A stretch of 64,000 bases of DNA, from positions 1-64,000 of the forward strand of contig NZ_AFOY02000029.1 of the NCBI RefSeq assembly GCF_000217955.3. The letters run 5' to 3'. This stretch comes from Pseudomonas fluorescens HK44. Its GTDB lineage: Bacteria; Pseudomonadota; Gammaproteobacteria; Pseudomonadales; Pseudomonadaceae. Position numbers and translations under genes: made by a program. The notes below the pieces were generated by a model. The model was given only the letters and a program-made list of their open reading frames with translations. It had not been told where the DNA came from and searched no databases. How positions within the stretch are numbered: the first letter of the stretch is position 1; each line of letters begins with the position of its first letter. Of this stretch, positions 1 through 8,590 are shown piece by piece.

Positions 1-337
1 AACTACGGGCCGCTGGCTGCCCGGCTGCCTGACATCCAGTTAGGGTATAGCTCAGGCTGACATCCAAGCAGGACGCCCTAGTCGGGGGTTGACTCGCAGA
101 AATTGCTCTCTTCCTGTAGGCTGTCGCGGCCATTGAGTTACCAAAGACACTCGATAAGACCTCATGCTTACCCTGCAAAACATGATCTGGCTGCCTACGC
201 CGCCATAGCGCTTCGCCCCCCGCATCATCTGTGACTGCTTGCTCTGCCAGCGGTCGCGCTCTGCTGTGCTTTCGGTTTTAACACCCGCCACAGCTCCCCT
301 ACATCCGACAATTTGACCTCGTATCGACCAGCTGCAC
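1..337. other. No recognisable gene; left junction
   Basis: I see no convincing gene here. An open minus-strand frame (351 to 52) is rich in arginine, serine and glutamine and resembles nothing I know. The stretch ends where the universal stress protein frame becomes recognisable near 345, and a TGA at 314-316 closes that frame upstream. This is probably the breakpoint that removed the 5' end of the stress gene. Confidence 0.4.
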
Positions 338-1093
338 ATGGCCTGCGCCATGCTGGATCAGCGCCAGTACCCAGTTGCGGCCGACTTGAGTGGTAATATC
401 GGCCTTTGCAGCCGCGAGCATCTGCTCGATGAGCTTGCTTCCCTGGATGAACAGCGCGGCAAGTTGGCCCTGGAGCAGGGGCGGATCATGTTAGCGGCCG
501 CGAAAGAGCGAGCCATGACGTATGGTGTGACCGCGCCGGAGTCCAAGCAACGTCATGGCGATTTGCTGGAAAGCCTGCAAGAGCTGCAAAGCGAAACGCG
601 CCTGCTGGTCATCGGTCGCCAGGGCGAATCTAGCGGTGGTCTGAGTCAGCATGTCGGGAGCCAGCTGGAAAGCGTGATTCGTATCATGCACCGGCCGATC
701 CTCGTCACCCCGGCCAGCTTCCAAAAGCCCAAGAGCGCGATGCTGGCATTCGATGGCGGAGCTACTACCCGCAAGGGGGTGGAGATGCGGGCAGCCAGCC
801 CGCTGCTGAAGGGGTTGCCGATCCACCTGGTCATGGTTGGCACCGTAAGCGATGAAGCGTCCGCACAGCTGGACTGGGCGCAGAAAGTGCTGATCAACGT
901 CGGCTTCACTGTTCGTGCCGATACCCGGAGCGGTGAGATAGAGCCTACCTTGCACGCCTATCAGAAAGAGCATGGCATCGATCTGCTGGTGATGGGGGCC
1001 TATGGACATTCACGTATCCGGCAATTCCTGGTCGGCAGCACCACGACCAGCATGCTTCGCACAACCACCAGTCCGCTGTTGCTGCTCCGCTAA
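338..1093 (+). CDS. Tandem universal stress protein, N-terminally truncated
   Basis: The 251-residue product has two universal stress protein (UspA) folds in tandem. The C-terminal one carries the nucleotide-binding pattern near residues 216-230 (LLVMGAYGHSRIRQFLVGST). The first half also ends in an LLVIGRQGESSGG loop. Family members in Pseudomonas are about 280-290 residues and begin with a beta strand containing an ACIDGS-like motif; those 35-40 residues are missing here. The frame is closed by a TGA at 314-316, so the start near 338 is improvised. The stop codon TAA overlaps the ATG of the following DksA-like gene, so the pair is translationally coupled. The family is known in stress survival; this copy is probably impaired because half of the first domain is gone. 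Confidence 0.75.
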   Translation: MACAMLDQRQYPVAADLSGNIGLCSREHLLDELASLDEQRGKLALEQGRIMLAAAKERAMTYGVTAPESKQRHGDLLESLQELQSETRLLVIGRQGESSGGLSQHVGSQLESVIRIMHRPILVTPASFQKPKSAMLAFDGGATTRKGVEMRAASPLLKGLPIHLVMVGTVSDEASAQLDWAQKVLINVGFTVRADTRSGEIEPTLHAYQKEHGIDLLVMGAYGHSRIRQFLVGSTTTSMLRTTTSPLLLLR

Positions 1094-1452
1094 TGGCCAT
1101 GGACGACGCCCTCAATCTTGCCCATTTCAAGACCCTGCTGGAACAGCGCGCTGCCGAGCTGGATCGATTGCTGGAAGACGCTGAATCTCGCTCGCAATCG
1201 GTAGAGCTGGATCAAAGCAAGGTAGGGCGTCTGTCGAGGATGGACGCACTCCAGCAGCAAGCAATGAACGATGCCATCCGAGGTCGGGCGCAGCATGAAC
1301 GCGTCCGCCTCCAACAGGCCCTCAAGCGCTGGCATAAGGGTGAGTATGGCTGGTGTAACCAATGCGGCGCGTTGATCGCCCTGGGTCGCCTGGTGTTTGA
1401 TCCGGCCACGCCACTGTGTATCACCTGTGCCAGTCGCGTCGAGTCGGGTTGA
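1093..1452 (+). CDS. DksA/TraR family zinc-finger protein
   Basis: The protein has 119 residues: an N-terminal alpha-helical coiled coil rich in Q, E and R (residues 10-80), followed by a C4 zinc finger with CNQC near residue 91 and CITC near residue 112. This is the layout of short DksA/TraR-type regulators, which insert the coiled coil into the RNA polymerase secondary channel. The start overlaps the stop of the universal stress gene (TAATG), which supports co-expression. The ASP pair of canonical DksA at the coiled-coil tip is not obvious, so the regulatory output may differ from DksA itself. The assignment to the superfamily is firm; the targets are unknown. Confidence 0.85.
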   Translation: MAMDDALNLAHFKTLLEQRAAELDRLLEDAESRSQSVELDQSKVGRLSRMDALQQQAMNDAIRGRAQHERVRLQQALKRWHKGEYGWCNQCGALIALGRLVFDPATPLCITCASRVESG

Positions 1453-1498
1453 ACCCCATGACAGCTCGTGGCGTCAGCCCCGATTAACGAGGTTCCGA

Positions 1499-2410
1499 AT
1501 GTATTTGTTGGCAAAAAACTGGCTGGGCCGAACACGGAAAGCAAGCATCTGGATGTGGACGCTGCTGTGCCTGGTGTTGCTCACCGTATTCCAAGTCCGC
1601 ACCCATCACCTTGATGATCGCTTGTACTTCTGGATCACGACCTACTGGCACACCGACGATTGGCAGGAACGCTCTGTGTGGCTGCCTGGCTATCGGGTTG
1701 AGCTGGATGTTAAGCCGGTTCCCGGTGTGGACAATAACCTTTCGGGCCTGACCTTCGACCCTGATCTAAAACTGCTGTGGGCGGTTACCAATGGCCCGAA
1801 CGAACTGCTGGCCCTCAGCCGTGACGGTGACGTGGAGCGACGTTACAGCCTGGATGGCTTCCACGATGTGGAAGCGGTGTCTTATGCCGGCAACGGTCAA
1901 TTGGTAATTGCCGAGGAGCGTCGGCAGAGCCTGGTTATCGTGGATGTCCTCATCGACGAAGACGGCAAGCTTTCTTCTGACCGCTCATTGAGCCGAAACC
2001 AGTATCCAATCCTGACCTTGGCGCTTGGCAAAGAGGACAACAAAGGCCTTGAAGGGCTCGCCTACGACCTGGAAGGTGACCGCCTGTTTGTGACCAAGGA
2101 GCGTGACCCTCGCCAATTGCTTGAGGTGAGCGGCCTTCGTACCAGTCTGGCAGGAGGTTTTTCCCTGCACGTCCGCGACCTGTCCAGCTTAGTAAAAGAC
2201 AAGGTATTTGCCACTGACTTGTCTTCGGTCGTCTTCGATCAACAGAGCGGTCATCTGATATTGCTAAGCGACGAGTCGAAACTGCTGATTGAAATGACCG
2301 ATGAGGGCAAGGTGGTGAGTTTCCGCTCCTTGGAGAGGGGGTTTGCTGGTTTGCTGAAAGGTATACCCCAAGCCGAAGGCGCAACCATCGACGATAAAGG
2401 GTATTTGTAA
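1499..2410 (+). CDS. SdiA-regulated (YjiK-like) membrane-anchored beta-propeller protein, early stop
   Basis: The product has one N-terminal membrane segment (about residues 17-34) followed by a periplasmic beta-propeller of the SdiA-regulated/YjiK family, with typical strands such as NNLSGLTFDPD and NKGLEGLAYD. The ATG at 1499 is preceded by a GAGG ribosome site; longer frames upstream overlap the DksA-like gene. The frame ends at a TAA (2408-2410), but the next codons in the same frame (VVSEPNLFYRFTRETD, stop at 2458-2460) read as the family's normal C-terminus. A single change from TAT (Tyr) to TAA would explain this. The last blade therefore lacks about 17 residues, and function is doubtful. 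Confidence 0.75.
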   Translation: MYLLAKNWLGRTRKASIWMWTLLCLVLLTVFQVRTHHLDDRLYFWITTYWHTDDWQERSVWLPGYRVELDVKPVPGVDNNLSGLTFDPDLKLLWAVTNGPNELLALSRDGDVERRYSLDGFHDVEAVSYAGNGQLVIAEERRQSLVIVDVLIDEDGKLSSDRSLSRNQYPILTLALGKEDNKGLEGLAYDLEGDRLFVTKERDPRQLLEVSGLRTSLAGGFSLHVRDLSSLVKDKVFATDLSSVVFDQQSGHLILLSDESKLLIEMTDEGKVVSFRSLERGFAGLLKGIPQAEGATIDDKGYL

Positions 2411-2519
2411 GTGGTCAGCGAGCCGAACTTGTTCTATCGCTTTACCCGCGAGACCGATTGACCAGTCAACAAGCTACAGTCAGGCGTGGCCGGGACACTT
2501 GAACTGTTAGCGTACGATT

Positions 2520-2805
2520 TTTTCCGAATTCTGCGGGCTCCCCTACCTGACCGACACGGACACCTATCTCGGTGCGCTAGCCGCCGCTGGTGGAACCGGG
2601 CAGTTGAATTGGCAACTGGCCACCGCATCCAGCGCCGACATCACTGCCGTGGTGAGCGAGGACTATGCGCCACTGCTCACGCTCGATGCAGCCTTGCCTG
2701 CCAGCGAGGTCGATGCCATCGGTGTGCCGGTGACGGCCATCAGCCAGCCGGAGAGACTGGCCGAGGGCGACTACGCCTATCTGGTGGCTGCCAATGGAGC
2801 GATTG
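2520..2805 (+). pseudogene. Unidentified gene fragment, 5' and 3' truncated
   Basis: A frame open from about 2520 encodes roughly 95 residues of ordinary-looking protein (for example ASSADITAVVSEDYAPLLTL) with no start codon that fits and no natural end. Near 2805 it runs into the helicase relic. I do not recognise the family. It is most likely a fragment trapped between two deletion junctions. Confidence 0.3.
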
Positions 2806-3540
2806 CAGAGGCTGATCACCCGACTCGAGCGGTTAGAAGCCGATACGAAGATGGAGACCGTCGTCCATTTTCTCGACAAGGAGAAATGGCTGGGATTGGG
2901 CGTCATCATCTTCAGCAGTACTACGACACAGCGAAGTGGCTGGCGGACTCGCTGGCGGCGCGCCACCCGGAAGAAGCTGTCGGCCTTTATGCGGGTGTGG
3001 ATCGGAGCCGTCTGTACCAGCGCGGCGACAGCGTGAGTGTCGAGCGTGAAACCTTGAAGCCGATGGTCGCCGAGCACCAGATTCGCGTCATGATAGCTAC
3101 CGATGCCGCCTGCGAAAGGCTTGAACCTGCAAACCTTGGGCACGCTGATCAACGTCGATCTGCCGTGGAACCCAACGCGCCTCGGACAGCGGATTGGCCG
3201 GATCAAACGCTTCGGACAGCGGCGTGAAACCGTGGATATGCTGAACCTTGTGTTCGAGCAGACCGTGGACGAAAAGATCTACGAGCGCCTGTCCGAGCGC
3301 ATGAAGAACCGCTACGACCTCTTCGGGTCGCTGGCTGACACCATCAAGGACGAGTGGATCGATGACATCGAAACACTCGGTGAACAGTTGGACGAGTACA
3401 TCAATGCCCAGAAGACAGCGACAGGCTTCGACCTGCGCTACACCGGCACGATGATGCCATCGGACAGGGATTGGCGTGAATTCACAGAAGTCTTGTCGCG
3501 GCGCGATCTCGCCACCCTGATTAGCGCAGCCTGGGGCTAA
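2794..3540 (+). pseudogene. SNF2-type helicase, C-terminal half, frameshifted
   Basis: Reading across three frames recovers a continuous superfamily 2 helicase C-terminal domain. It starts with RLITRLERLEADTKMETVVHFL and DKEKWLGLGVIIFS (to about 2920). It continues in a second frame with YYDTAKWLADSLAARHP and MVAEHQIRVMIATDAACE (about 2920-3110). It ends in a third frame with LNLQTLGTLINVDLPWNPTR and GQRIGRIKRFGQ (helicase motifs V and VI) to the TAA at 3538-3540. The N-terminal ATPase half is absent. Such helicases often sit in restriction-like or phospholipase-helicase defence loci. Here it is dead: 5' truncated with two frameshifts, near 2920 and 3110. Confidence 0.75.
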
Positions 3541-3543
3541 TCA

Positions 3544-3800
3544 ATGCAGCCATTTTCTATTACTCTTTTCGCAACATCCGGAGACCCCGAGGGCATTCAT
3601 CACCTCGACAAATCGAACTGGTCAGGGTACGGCGTTGTCTCAACAAAGAGCTTTTACACCTGTTGAAGCAGGAGCCGGGCTTCTCGCAAGTCGGCATCTA
3701 CATCCTTGTCGGCAATGCCGCCGAAGAAACGATCTACATCGGGGAGGCCGACCCCGTCGGTGACCGGCTGAAGAACCACGTCTCGAACAAGGAAGGTGCA
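3544..3800 (+). pseudogene. GIY-YIG nuclease-like gene, frameshifted and truncated
   Basis: An ATG four bases after the helicase stop begins MQPFSITLFATSGDPEGIHH. Near 3640 the frame shifts and then continues with VGIYILVGNAAEETIYIGEA followed by DPVGDRLKNHVSNKE, which is the GIY-YIG nuclease signature (GIY near the first segment, YIG in the second). The match ends near 3795 at the junction with a dioxygenase fragment on the other strand. In relatives this gene follows the helicase directly, so the pair was once an operon. The frameshift and missing C-terminus make it non-functional. Confidence 0.65.
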
Positions 3801-3941
3801 GCAGGGTGCGCGACCGTTCGGGCAGAGTGGCCGGCAACCGTCCCAGAAAGGCGCGATGCCGCGCCCAGGTGTCGGGCGGGTCCCAGTCCATGAAGAAGCA
3901 GGGCCCGCCACCGTGAGAAATTAAAGGCGCGGGCTGGCGCA
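3797..3941 (-). pseudogene. DODA-type extradiol dioxygenase, N-terminal fragment (copy 2)
   Basis: The minus strand encodes QPAPLISHGGGPCFFMDWDP, then DTWARHRAFLGRLPATLPER. This resembles the N-terminus of class III (LigB/DODA-type) extradiol dioxygenases, where the SHGG histidine is a metal ligand. A related fragment lies at 5385-5543. No start codon or catalytic remainder is present. Confidence 0.5.
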
Positions 3942-3951
3942 GCGTTTTCCT

Positions 3952-4111
3952 TATTGTGCCGATCGAGTTGCAAAGCAGAGACATAGCCGCCGGGGTTGAT
4001 GGAGTTGTAATCGGCGCCGGTTTCAATCTCGGCACCTTGCAGATTGACACGTTCAAGCTGAAAGTCGAATCCGCCCGCATCCGATTTGATGGGTGCATCA
4101 ATCTGCACCAC
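3952..4111 (-). pseudogene. Glutathione S-transferase fragment
   Basis: The minus strand reads FDFQLERVNLQGAEIETGAD and then YNSINPGGYVSALQLD. This parallels residues about 22-60 of the intact GST at 6619-7236 (FDFKLERVDLQSKQTETGSD, YKTINPLGCVPALQLD). Only the glutathione-site half-domain remains. It is followed directly by the dioxygenase fragment, so the intervening oxidoreductase gene of the intact cluster is missing in this copy. Confidence 0.6.
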
Positions 4112-4127
4112 AGTGCGCGCCGATCAA

Positions 4128-5159
4128 TTACATGATCATTGCCGGGTTGTCGCGGTCGAGGCGGGTGAACTCGAGCATCCAGTGTGGATACAGTCGCGGC
4201 GGTGTGCTGATCTCATCAAGTGCGGCGACCTCCTCAGCCGAAAGCTGCCAATCGACAGTCTTCAGGTTGTCCTGCAACTGCTCGGGTTTGGTGGCGCCGA
4301 TAATCACCGAACTGACGGGCGACTTGCGCAGCAGATAATTGAGCGAGACCTGCGCCGAACTCACCCCGCGCAACTTGGCGATGCGCTGCACCTCGTCCAG
4401 GATCGCGTAGGCCTTTTCCTCTTCGATCTGAATGAAATTATGTTCTTCCTTACTGCGCCGGGCCCCCCGCGGGCCCTTGCCGCCACGGGGGTATTTGCCG
4501 GTGAGAAACCCCGCGCCCAACGGCGACCAAGGCGTGATACCCAGCCCCTGGTCCCGGCACAGCGGGGCGAGTTCGATCTCCACGTCACGCGACAGCAGCG
4601 AGTAATAAGCCTGCAACGAAATGAACTTCTCCCAATGGTGTCTCTCGGAGATGGACAACGCTTTCATCAGTTGCCACGCAAAGTAATTCGAACAACCCAA
4701 GTAGCGCACCTTGCCAGAATGCACCAGGTCGTTCAGCGTCGAGAGCGTTTCCTCTAACGGCGTCATGAAGTCAAAGCTGTGCACTATGTAGAGATCAAGA
4801 TAATCGGTGCCCAGACGCCTGAGGCTGTTCTCGCAGCTCTGAATGATGTGGCGCCGACTCAAGCCCACGTCGTTGATCTCTTGGCTCATACGTCCGCGCA
4901 CTTTGGTGGCCAACACCACCTTGTCGCGCTTGCCCTTGAGCGTCTTGCCGAGGATCTCCTCAGACTGGCCGTAGGAATAGACATCGGCGCTGTCGAAAAA
5001 ATTGATGCCGGCATCCAGCGCGATATCGACCAGGCGCTGGGCGGCAGACTGGTCAAGCCCGCCGATTTTCTCCCAGTAGCCCTGCTGGCCAAAGCTCATA
5101 GTGCCAAAACACAGCTCGGAAACGAGCAGACCGGATTTGCCAAGTGAGCGGTAATGCAT
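4128..5159 (-). CDS. Aldo/keto reductase
   Basis: This is a full-length (343 residues) NADPH-dependent aldo/keto reductase with a TIM-barrel fold. The catalytic tetrad is visible as Asp56, Tyr61, Lys86 and His127 (FFDSADVYSYG, VLATK, YIVHS). The C-terminal cofactor-binding segment reads SSVIIGATKPEQL. Family members reduce aldehydes and ketones; the substrate here is unknown. It lies downstream of, and in the same direction as, the GST/old yellow enzyme genes, about 225 bases beyond the dioxygenase fragment, which suggests a shared role in handling reactive carbonyl or quinone compounds. Confidence 0.9.
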   Translation of the reverse strand: MHYRSLGKSGLLVSELCFGTMSFGQQGYWEKIGGLDQSAAQRLVDIALDAGINFFDSADVYSYGQSEEILGKTLKGKRDKVVLATKVRGRMSQEINDVGLSRRHIIQSCENSLRRLGTDYLDLYIVHSFDFMTPLEETLSTLNDLVHSGKVRYLGCSNYFAWQLMKALSISERHHWEKFISLQAYYSLLSRDVEIELAPLCRDQGLGITPWSPLGAGFLTGKYPRGGKGPRGARRSKEEHNFIQIEEEKAYAILDEVQRIAKLRGVSSAQVSLNYLLRKSPVSSVIIGATKPEQLQDNLKTVDWQLSAEEVAALDEISTPPRLYPHWMLEFTRLDRDNPAMIM

Positions 5160-5384
5160 GATGTGTCACTCCTGTTGAAATAGGTTGAGATAATGAGCAA
5201 AAAGGATATTCATACGTCTTTCGACCCCAGCAGCCATCAATGTGTTGCGACGTTAGCAGGCGTTACGCAGCGTGCAGAGGGAAAAACCTGCTGGTTCAAC
5301 CGCAGTGCATCGTCCGCTTGGGTCCCTCCGGGAAAAATCACATCCGTCATTTGAAGGTACTGGTGTACGTTCGACTGCACCCGT

Positions 5385-5543
5385 TACGATATCCTCGAAG
5401 CACTTCATCCTGCGGTCGTTCGGGCAAGGTGACGGGCAATCCTTCCAGAAATGCCCGATGCCGCGCCCAAGTGTCGGCGGGCGCCACTCCATGAAGACGC
5501 ATGGCTCGCCGCCGTGGTTGATGAACGGCGCTGGCTTGCGCAT
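5385..5543 (-). pseudogene. DODA-type extradiol dioxygenase, N-terminal fragment (copy 1)
   Basis: The ATG at 5543 overlaps the stop of the old yellow enzyme gene (ATGA). The frame encodes MRKPAPFINHGGEPCVFMEW and continues for about 50 residues resembling the start of class III extradiol dioxygenases. After about 5385 the similarity to copy 2 ends and the remaining codons look random. The gene was probably the third gene of a GST/oxidoreductase/dioxygenase operon and lost about 200 C-terminal residues. Confidence 0.55.
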
Positions 5544-6607
5544 CAGAACTCCGTGTAGCCTTTTGCGTCAGGCGTGTAGAAGGTGGCGGGATCGGCCGGC
5601 TTGAGTTCCCCGCCGCTTTTCAGTTTTTGCGCCAGGTCCGGGTTGGCGATGAAGGGGCGGCCGAAGGCGACGAGATCGCCTTTGTTCGCGGCGAGATCGG
5701 CATTGGTGCGCGCCGCGTCATAGCCGCCGGAGAGGATGTATTTACCCCTGAAGGCCGTGCGCAGTTGCACCTTGAGAGTCTCGCTCACCGGTGGCGCACC
5801 CATGGAACTGTGGTCGACCACATGGAGATAGACCAGGCCGACGTCGTTGAGCGCCTCGATCAAGCGCAGATACAACGCATCCATGTCAGCGTCCGACGCC
5901 ATGCCATTGAACACGCCATAAGGCGAGATGCGTATGCCGACCCGCTCGGCGCCGATCGCTGCCGCAGCAGCGCGGGCCACCTCCACCGCGAAGCGGATGC
6001 GGTTGTCAATGCTCCCGCCCCAGCGATCGCTGCGGTGGTTGGACGCGGTGTTGAGGAACTGGTCGATGAGATAGCCGTTGGCGCCGTGCAGCTCGACGCC
6101 GTCGAAGCCTGCAGCCACGGTGTTTTTACACGCAGCGGCATATTCCTCGATCGCCGCCGCAATGTCTTGCTCCGTCATGGTCCCAGGCACGGGATGCGGC
6201 TGCATTCCTTCGGTGTCCGTCCACATCTCACCTGGCGCGGCGACGGCCGATGGCGCGAGCAGGTGAGCGCCCAGCGGCAGGTTGGCGGGATGACCCACCC
6301 GCCCAGTGTGCATGAGCTGCACGAAGACGCGACCGCCAGCAGCATTCACGGCCTCCGCCACCTGGCGCCAGCCCGCCACCTGCGCATCCGAATAGATGCC
6401 GGGGATGTGCGCATAACCCAGGCCGTTGGGCGAGGGCGAAGTGCCTTCGGTGATAAGGAGCCCGGCCTCGGCGCGCAGGCTGTAGTACTGGGCCATCAAG
6501 TCGTTCGGTACATTGCCCAGCGCCCGCGAGCGGGTCATGGGCGCCATCACGACACGGTTGGGCAAGTTCAAGGGGCCGAGTTGGACAGGGCTAAACAGCT
6601 TGGTCAT
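5543..6607 (-). CDS. Old yellow enzyme family alkene reductase
   Basis: This is a 354-residue FMN-dependent NADH:flavin oxidoreductase of the NemA/old yellow enzyme group. The N-terminus (FSPVQLGPLNLPNRVVMAPM) binds FMN. VELHGANGYLIDQFL is the family signature containing the His/Asn pair that hydrogen-bonds the substrate. ILSGGYDAARTNADL and VAFGRPFIANPDLA form the phosphate-binding end. These enzymes reduce activated C=C bonds or nitro compounds. The GST gene ends 11 bases upstream and a dioxygenase remnant begins at its stop codon, so the three form an operon. Confidence 0.92.
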   Translation of the reverse strand: MTKLFSPVQLGPLNLPNRVVMAPMTRSRALGNVPNDLMAQYYSLRAEAGLLITEGTSPSPNGLGYAHIPGIYSDAQVAGWRQVAEAVNAAGGRVFVQLMHTGRVGHPANLPLGAHLLAPSAVAAPGEMWTDTEGMQPHPVPGTMTEQDIAAAIEEYAAACKNTVAAGFDGVELHGANGYLIDQFLNTASNHRSDRWGGSIDNRIRFAVEVARAAAAAIGAERVGIRISPYGVFNGMASDADMDALYLRLIEALNDVGLVYLHVVDHSSMGAPPVSETLKVQLRTAFRGKYILSGGYDAARTNADLAANKGDLVAFGRPFIANPDLAQKLKSGGELKPADPATFYTPDAKGYTEF

Positions 6608-6618
6608 GCTTATTCCCC

Positions 6619-7236
6619 TTATTTCGATGCAGGAATCAGGCCTTCCGCCGCGAGCGCGGCCTGGACGGCGGGACGGGGCGCCACGCGGCTGAGATAATCG
6701 AGCAGTCCCGGCCAGGGCGCGAGGTCCACATTCACGTACTTAGCCCACCCCAGCACGGTGAAGAGGTAGGCGTCCGCCACGGAAAAGTCGTTGCCCATCA
6801 CATAGGGACCCACCCCGAGCCGCTTCTCGGCATGAGCGATACGTTGTTCGAGCGACGAATTGATGACCGCTTTCGCGTCATCGGAAAGCGCCGAGTTAAA
6901 CAGCGCGCCGAAGCCCTTGTGCAACTCCGTGGAAATGAAGTTGAGCCATTCCATCAGGCGGTAATGTTCCAGCGTGCCCGCCGACGGCGCCAGGCGTTTT
7001 TCCGGCACGCGGTCGGCGAGGTATTGCACGATGGCCGGTCCTTCGGTGAGCACCTGCCCATCGTCGAGCTGCAAGGCCGGGACGCAACCCAAGGGATTGA
7101 TGGTTTTGTAATCGGAGCCGGTTTCGGTCTGCTTGCTCTGCAGATCCACGCGCTCCAGCTTAAAGTCGAAACTGCCCTCGCGAAGCACGATGTGGGGCGA
7201 AAGCGAGCAGGCGCCGGGGCTGTAATAAAGCTTCAT
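6619..7236 (-). CDS. Glutathione S-transferase (GstA-like, beta class)
   Basis: The product is 205 residues. It begins MKLYYSPGACSLSPHIVLRE, typical of bacterial beta-class enzymes (Tyr5, Ser11, and the Cys10 that can form a mixed disulfide with glutathione). The glutathione site continues with VPALQLDDGQVLTEGPAI. The alpha-helical C-terminal domain has the N-capping motif SVADAYLFTVLGW. It is the first gene of a minus-strand operon and is divergent from an HxlR regulator, which is the usual arrangement for electrophile-induced detoxification genes. The substrate is not predictable. Confidence 0.92.
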   Translation of the reverse strand: MKLYYSPGACSLSPHIVLREGSFDFKLERVDLQSKQTETGSDYKTINPLGCVPALQLDDGQVLTEGPAIVQYLADRVPEKRLAPSAGTLEHYRLMEWLNFISTELHKGFGALFNSALSDDAKAVINSSLEQRIAHAEKRLGVGPYVMGNDFSVADAYLFTVLGWAKYVNVDLAPWPGLLDYLSRVAPRPAVQAALAAEGLIPASK

Positions 7237-7274
7237 GATGTTCCTCTCGGTTTATTTTCGGGTCCTAGTATAGT

Positions 7275-7330
7275 AAAGTAACCATTAACTTTGAGACAAG
7301 AAGGCACGCACACCGCCCATGGTTACTTTT
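7275..7330. promoter_or_regulatory. Inverted repeat in GST/HxlR intergenic region (candidate operator)
   Basis: AAAGTAACCAT at 7275-7285 is repeated as its exact reverse complement ATGGTTACTTT at 7319-7329. The first arm is also part of a looser dyad, AAAGTAACCATTAACTTT (7275-7292). HxlR dimers bind such dyads between divergent genes, so this is the likely operator for both directions. The repeat is seen directly; binding is inferred. Confidence 0.55.
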
Positions 7331-7341
7331 AGGAAACCGAC

Positions 7342-7755
7342 ATGCCCCCTGACGACTTGTTTACCGATGCCGCTGAACCCCTTGATGAGGCGCCGCCGTC
7401 GCCCGGCCACCGAAGCTGTCCCGTGCGTGATGTGCTTAACCGCTTGGGCGACAAGTGGTCGACGCTGATCCTGGTCACCTTGTCGCAGGGTCCGCAACGA
7501 TTCAATGCGCTGGCCCGCGCCGTGCCCGACATTTCGCGCCGGATGCTGACCGAGACGCTGCGTCACCTCGAACGCGACGGACTCATCTGGCGCGAGGTAA
7601 CGCCCTCGACACCCCCATCTGTGCGCTACGGGCTCACCCCGCTCGGGACTTCGCTGATGCCGTCCCTGACTGAGCTCATCGACTGGGCCGAACGCCAACA
7701 ACCCGAGGTCGTCGCCGCCCGCGTCCGATTCGATAGACGTATGGCCAACAGATGA
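7342..7755 (+). CDS. HxlR family transcriptional regulator
   Basis: The 137-residue protein has the HxlR/DUF24 winged-helix layout: a conserved cysteine (Cys26, in SCPVRDVL), the helix LGDKWSTLILVTLSQGPQRF and the recognition segment ISRRMLTETLRHLERDGL. HxlR proteins with a cysteine at this position often sense reactive electrophiles or disulfide stress. It is divergently transcribed from the GST/old yellow enzyme operon with an inverted repeat in between, so it very likely controls that operon and itself. The N-terminal 25 residues are acidic and proline-rich. Confidence 0.88.
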   Translation: MPPDDLFTDAAEPLDEAPPSPGHRSCPVRDVLNRLGDKWSTLILVTLSQGPQRFNALARAVPDISRRMLTETLRHLERDGLIWREVTPSTPPSVRYGLTPLGTSLMPSLTELIDWAERQQPEVVAARVRFDRRMANR

Positions 7756-8012
7756 ACGGACCACGGCCATGTGGTCGAGGCATGCTGCATTAGTCCAATA
7801 TCCTTTGACACTCTTGGACGGAAGGAGACCAATGCGCGCGCGGCCTATCGGCTACCGCATCCTGGGTTTTTCCTGGTAGCCTTAACGTTTGCGGATTGTT
7901 CGCTTCATCGACAAGTGTTCTAGCCGCCAAGGTTGATTTCTTTGGCGTGTCATGCCACACCTGTATCGGTTGAATGCCGCACTCAAAGCCAAAGGCGAAA
8001 ATTCAGCAAACA

Positions 8013-8400
8013 TGATGCCGGTAGGTAGTTCGTGTTTCTCCAGCAGCCGGCGGAAGTTGGGGATGGTGGTTTAGTCCGGAATGCGCTCCAGGCTCAACCC
8101 GGCAAACTGGCGCAGGATGGTCGTCTCGTACAGCGCTTCCTCCATCGCCGGGTCGCTGTAGCCGAACCACTTATGCATCAGATGAACCCGCAGCATTGCC
8201 GTCAGTGGATAGGCTGGCGGGCCACCCTCACCCTTGGGGTAATGCGGATCGATCAAGGCAATCAAACCCTTCCACGGCACCACCCGATCCATCTCGATCA
8301 GGAACAGCTCTTTGCGGGTCTGTTTGCGCTTACCGGCATACTCGGCGTCGAGGAAGGTCATCTGCTTCATTGGAAAACTCGGCGGGTGAAATCCGGGCAT
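8013..8400 (-). pseudogene. IS5 family transposase, truncated with internal stop
   Basis: The minus strand encodes an IS5-type transposase N-terminus (MTFLDAEYAGKRKQTRKELF, then MLRVHLMHKWFGYSDPAMEE). Translation stops at a TAA (8068-8070) after SLERIPD. The same frame continues TTIPNFRRLLEKHELPTGI, so a Glu codon has become a stop. Similarity ends near 8013, well before the DDE catalytic core. A second, more decayed piece of the same family lies at 55190-55345. Confidence 0.75.
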
Positions 8401-8590
8401 TTTGCCAAAATCAGGAAGTCTTCTTCAGAGTTTCCCTAACAGCCGGATTGATGAACTACTGCCCCTCGGTTCCTCAAGCTGAGTAGAGGTGGGGCGGCTG
8501 GACGCTTACACCTGCGCTAGGGTTCAAATAACTGGTAAGCTTAATCAAAGTTCAACTATTACTAATGCAGTCAAGTAAACGGTACTTTTT

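Noticed and set aside
5627..6697. Long plus-strand frame of 356 codons opposite the old yellow enzyme gene
   Set aside because: Antisense shadow of a high-GC gene; composition rich in Arg, His and Ala and no family resemblance.
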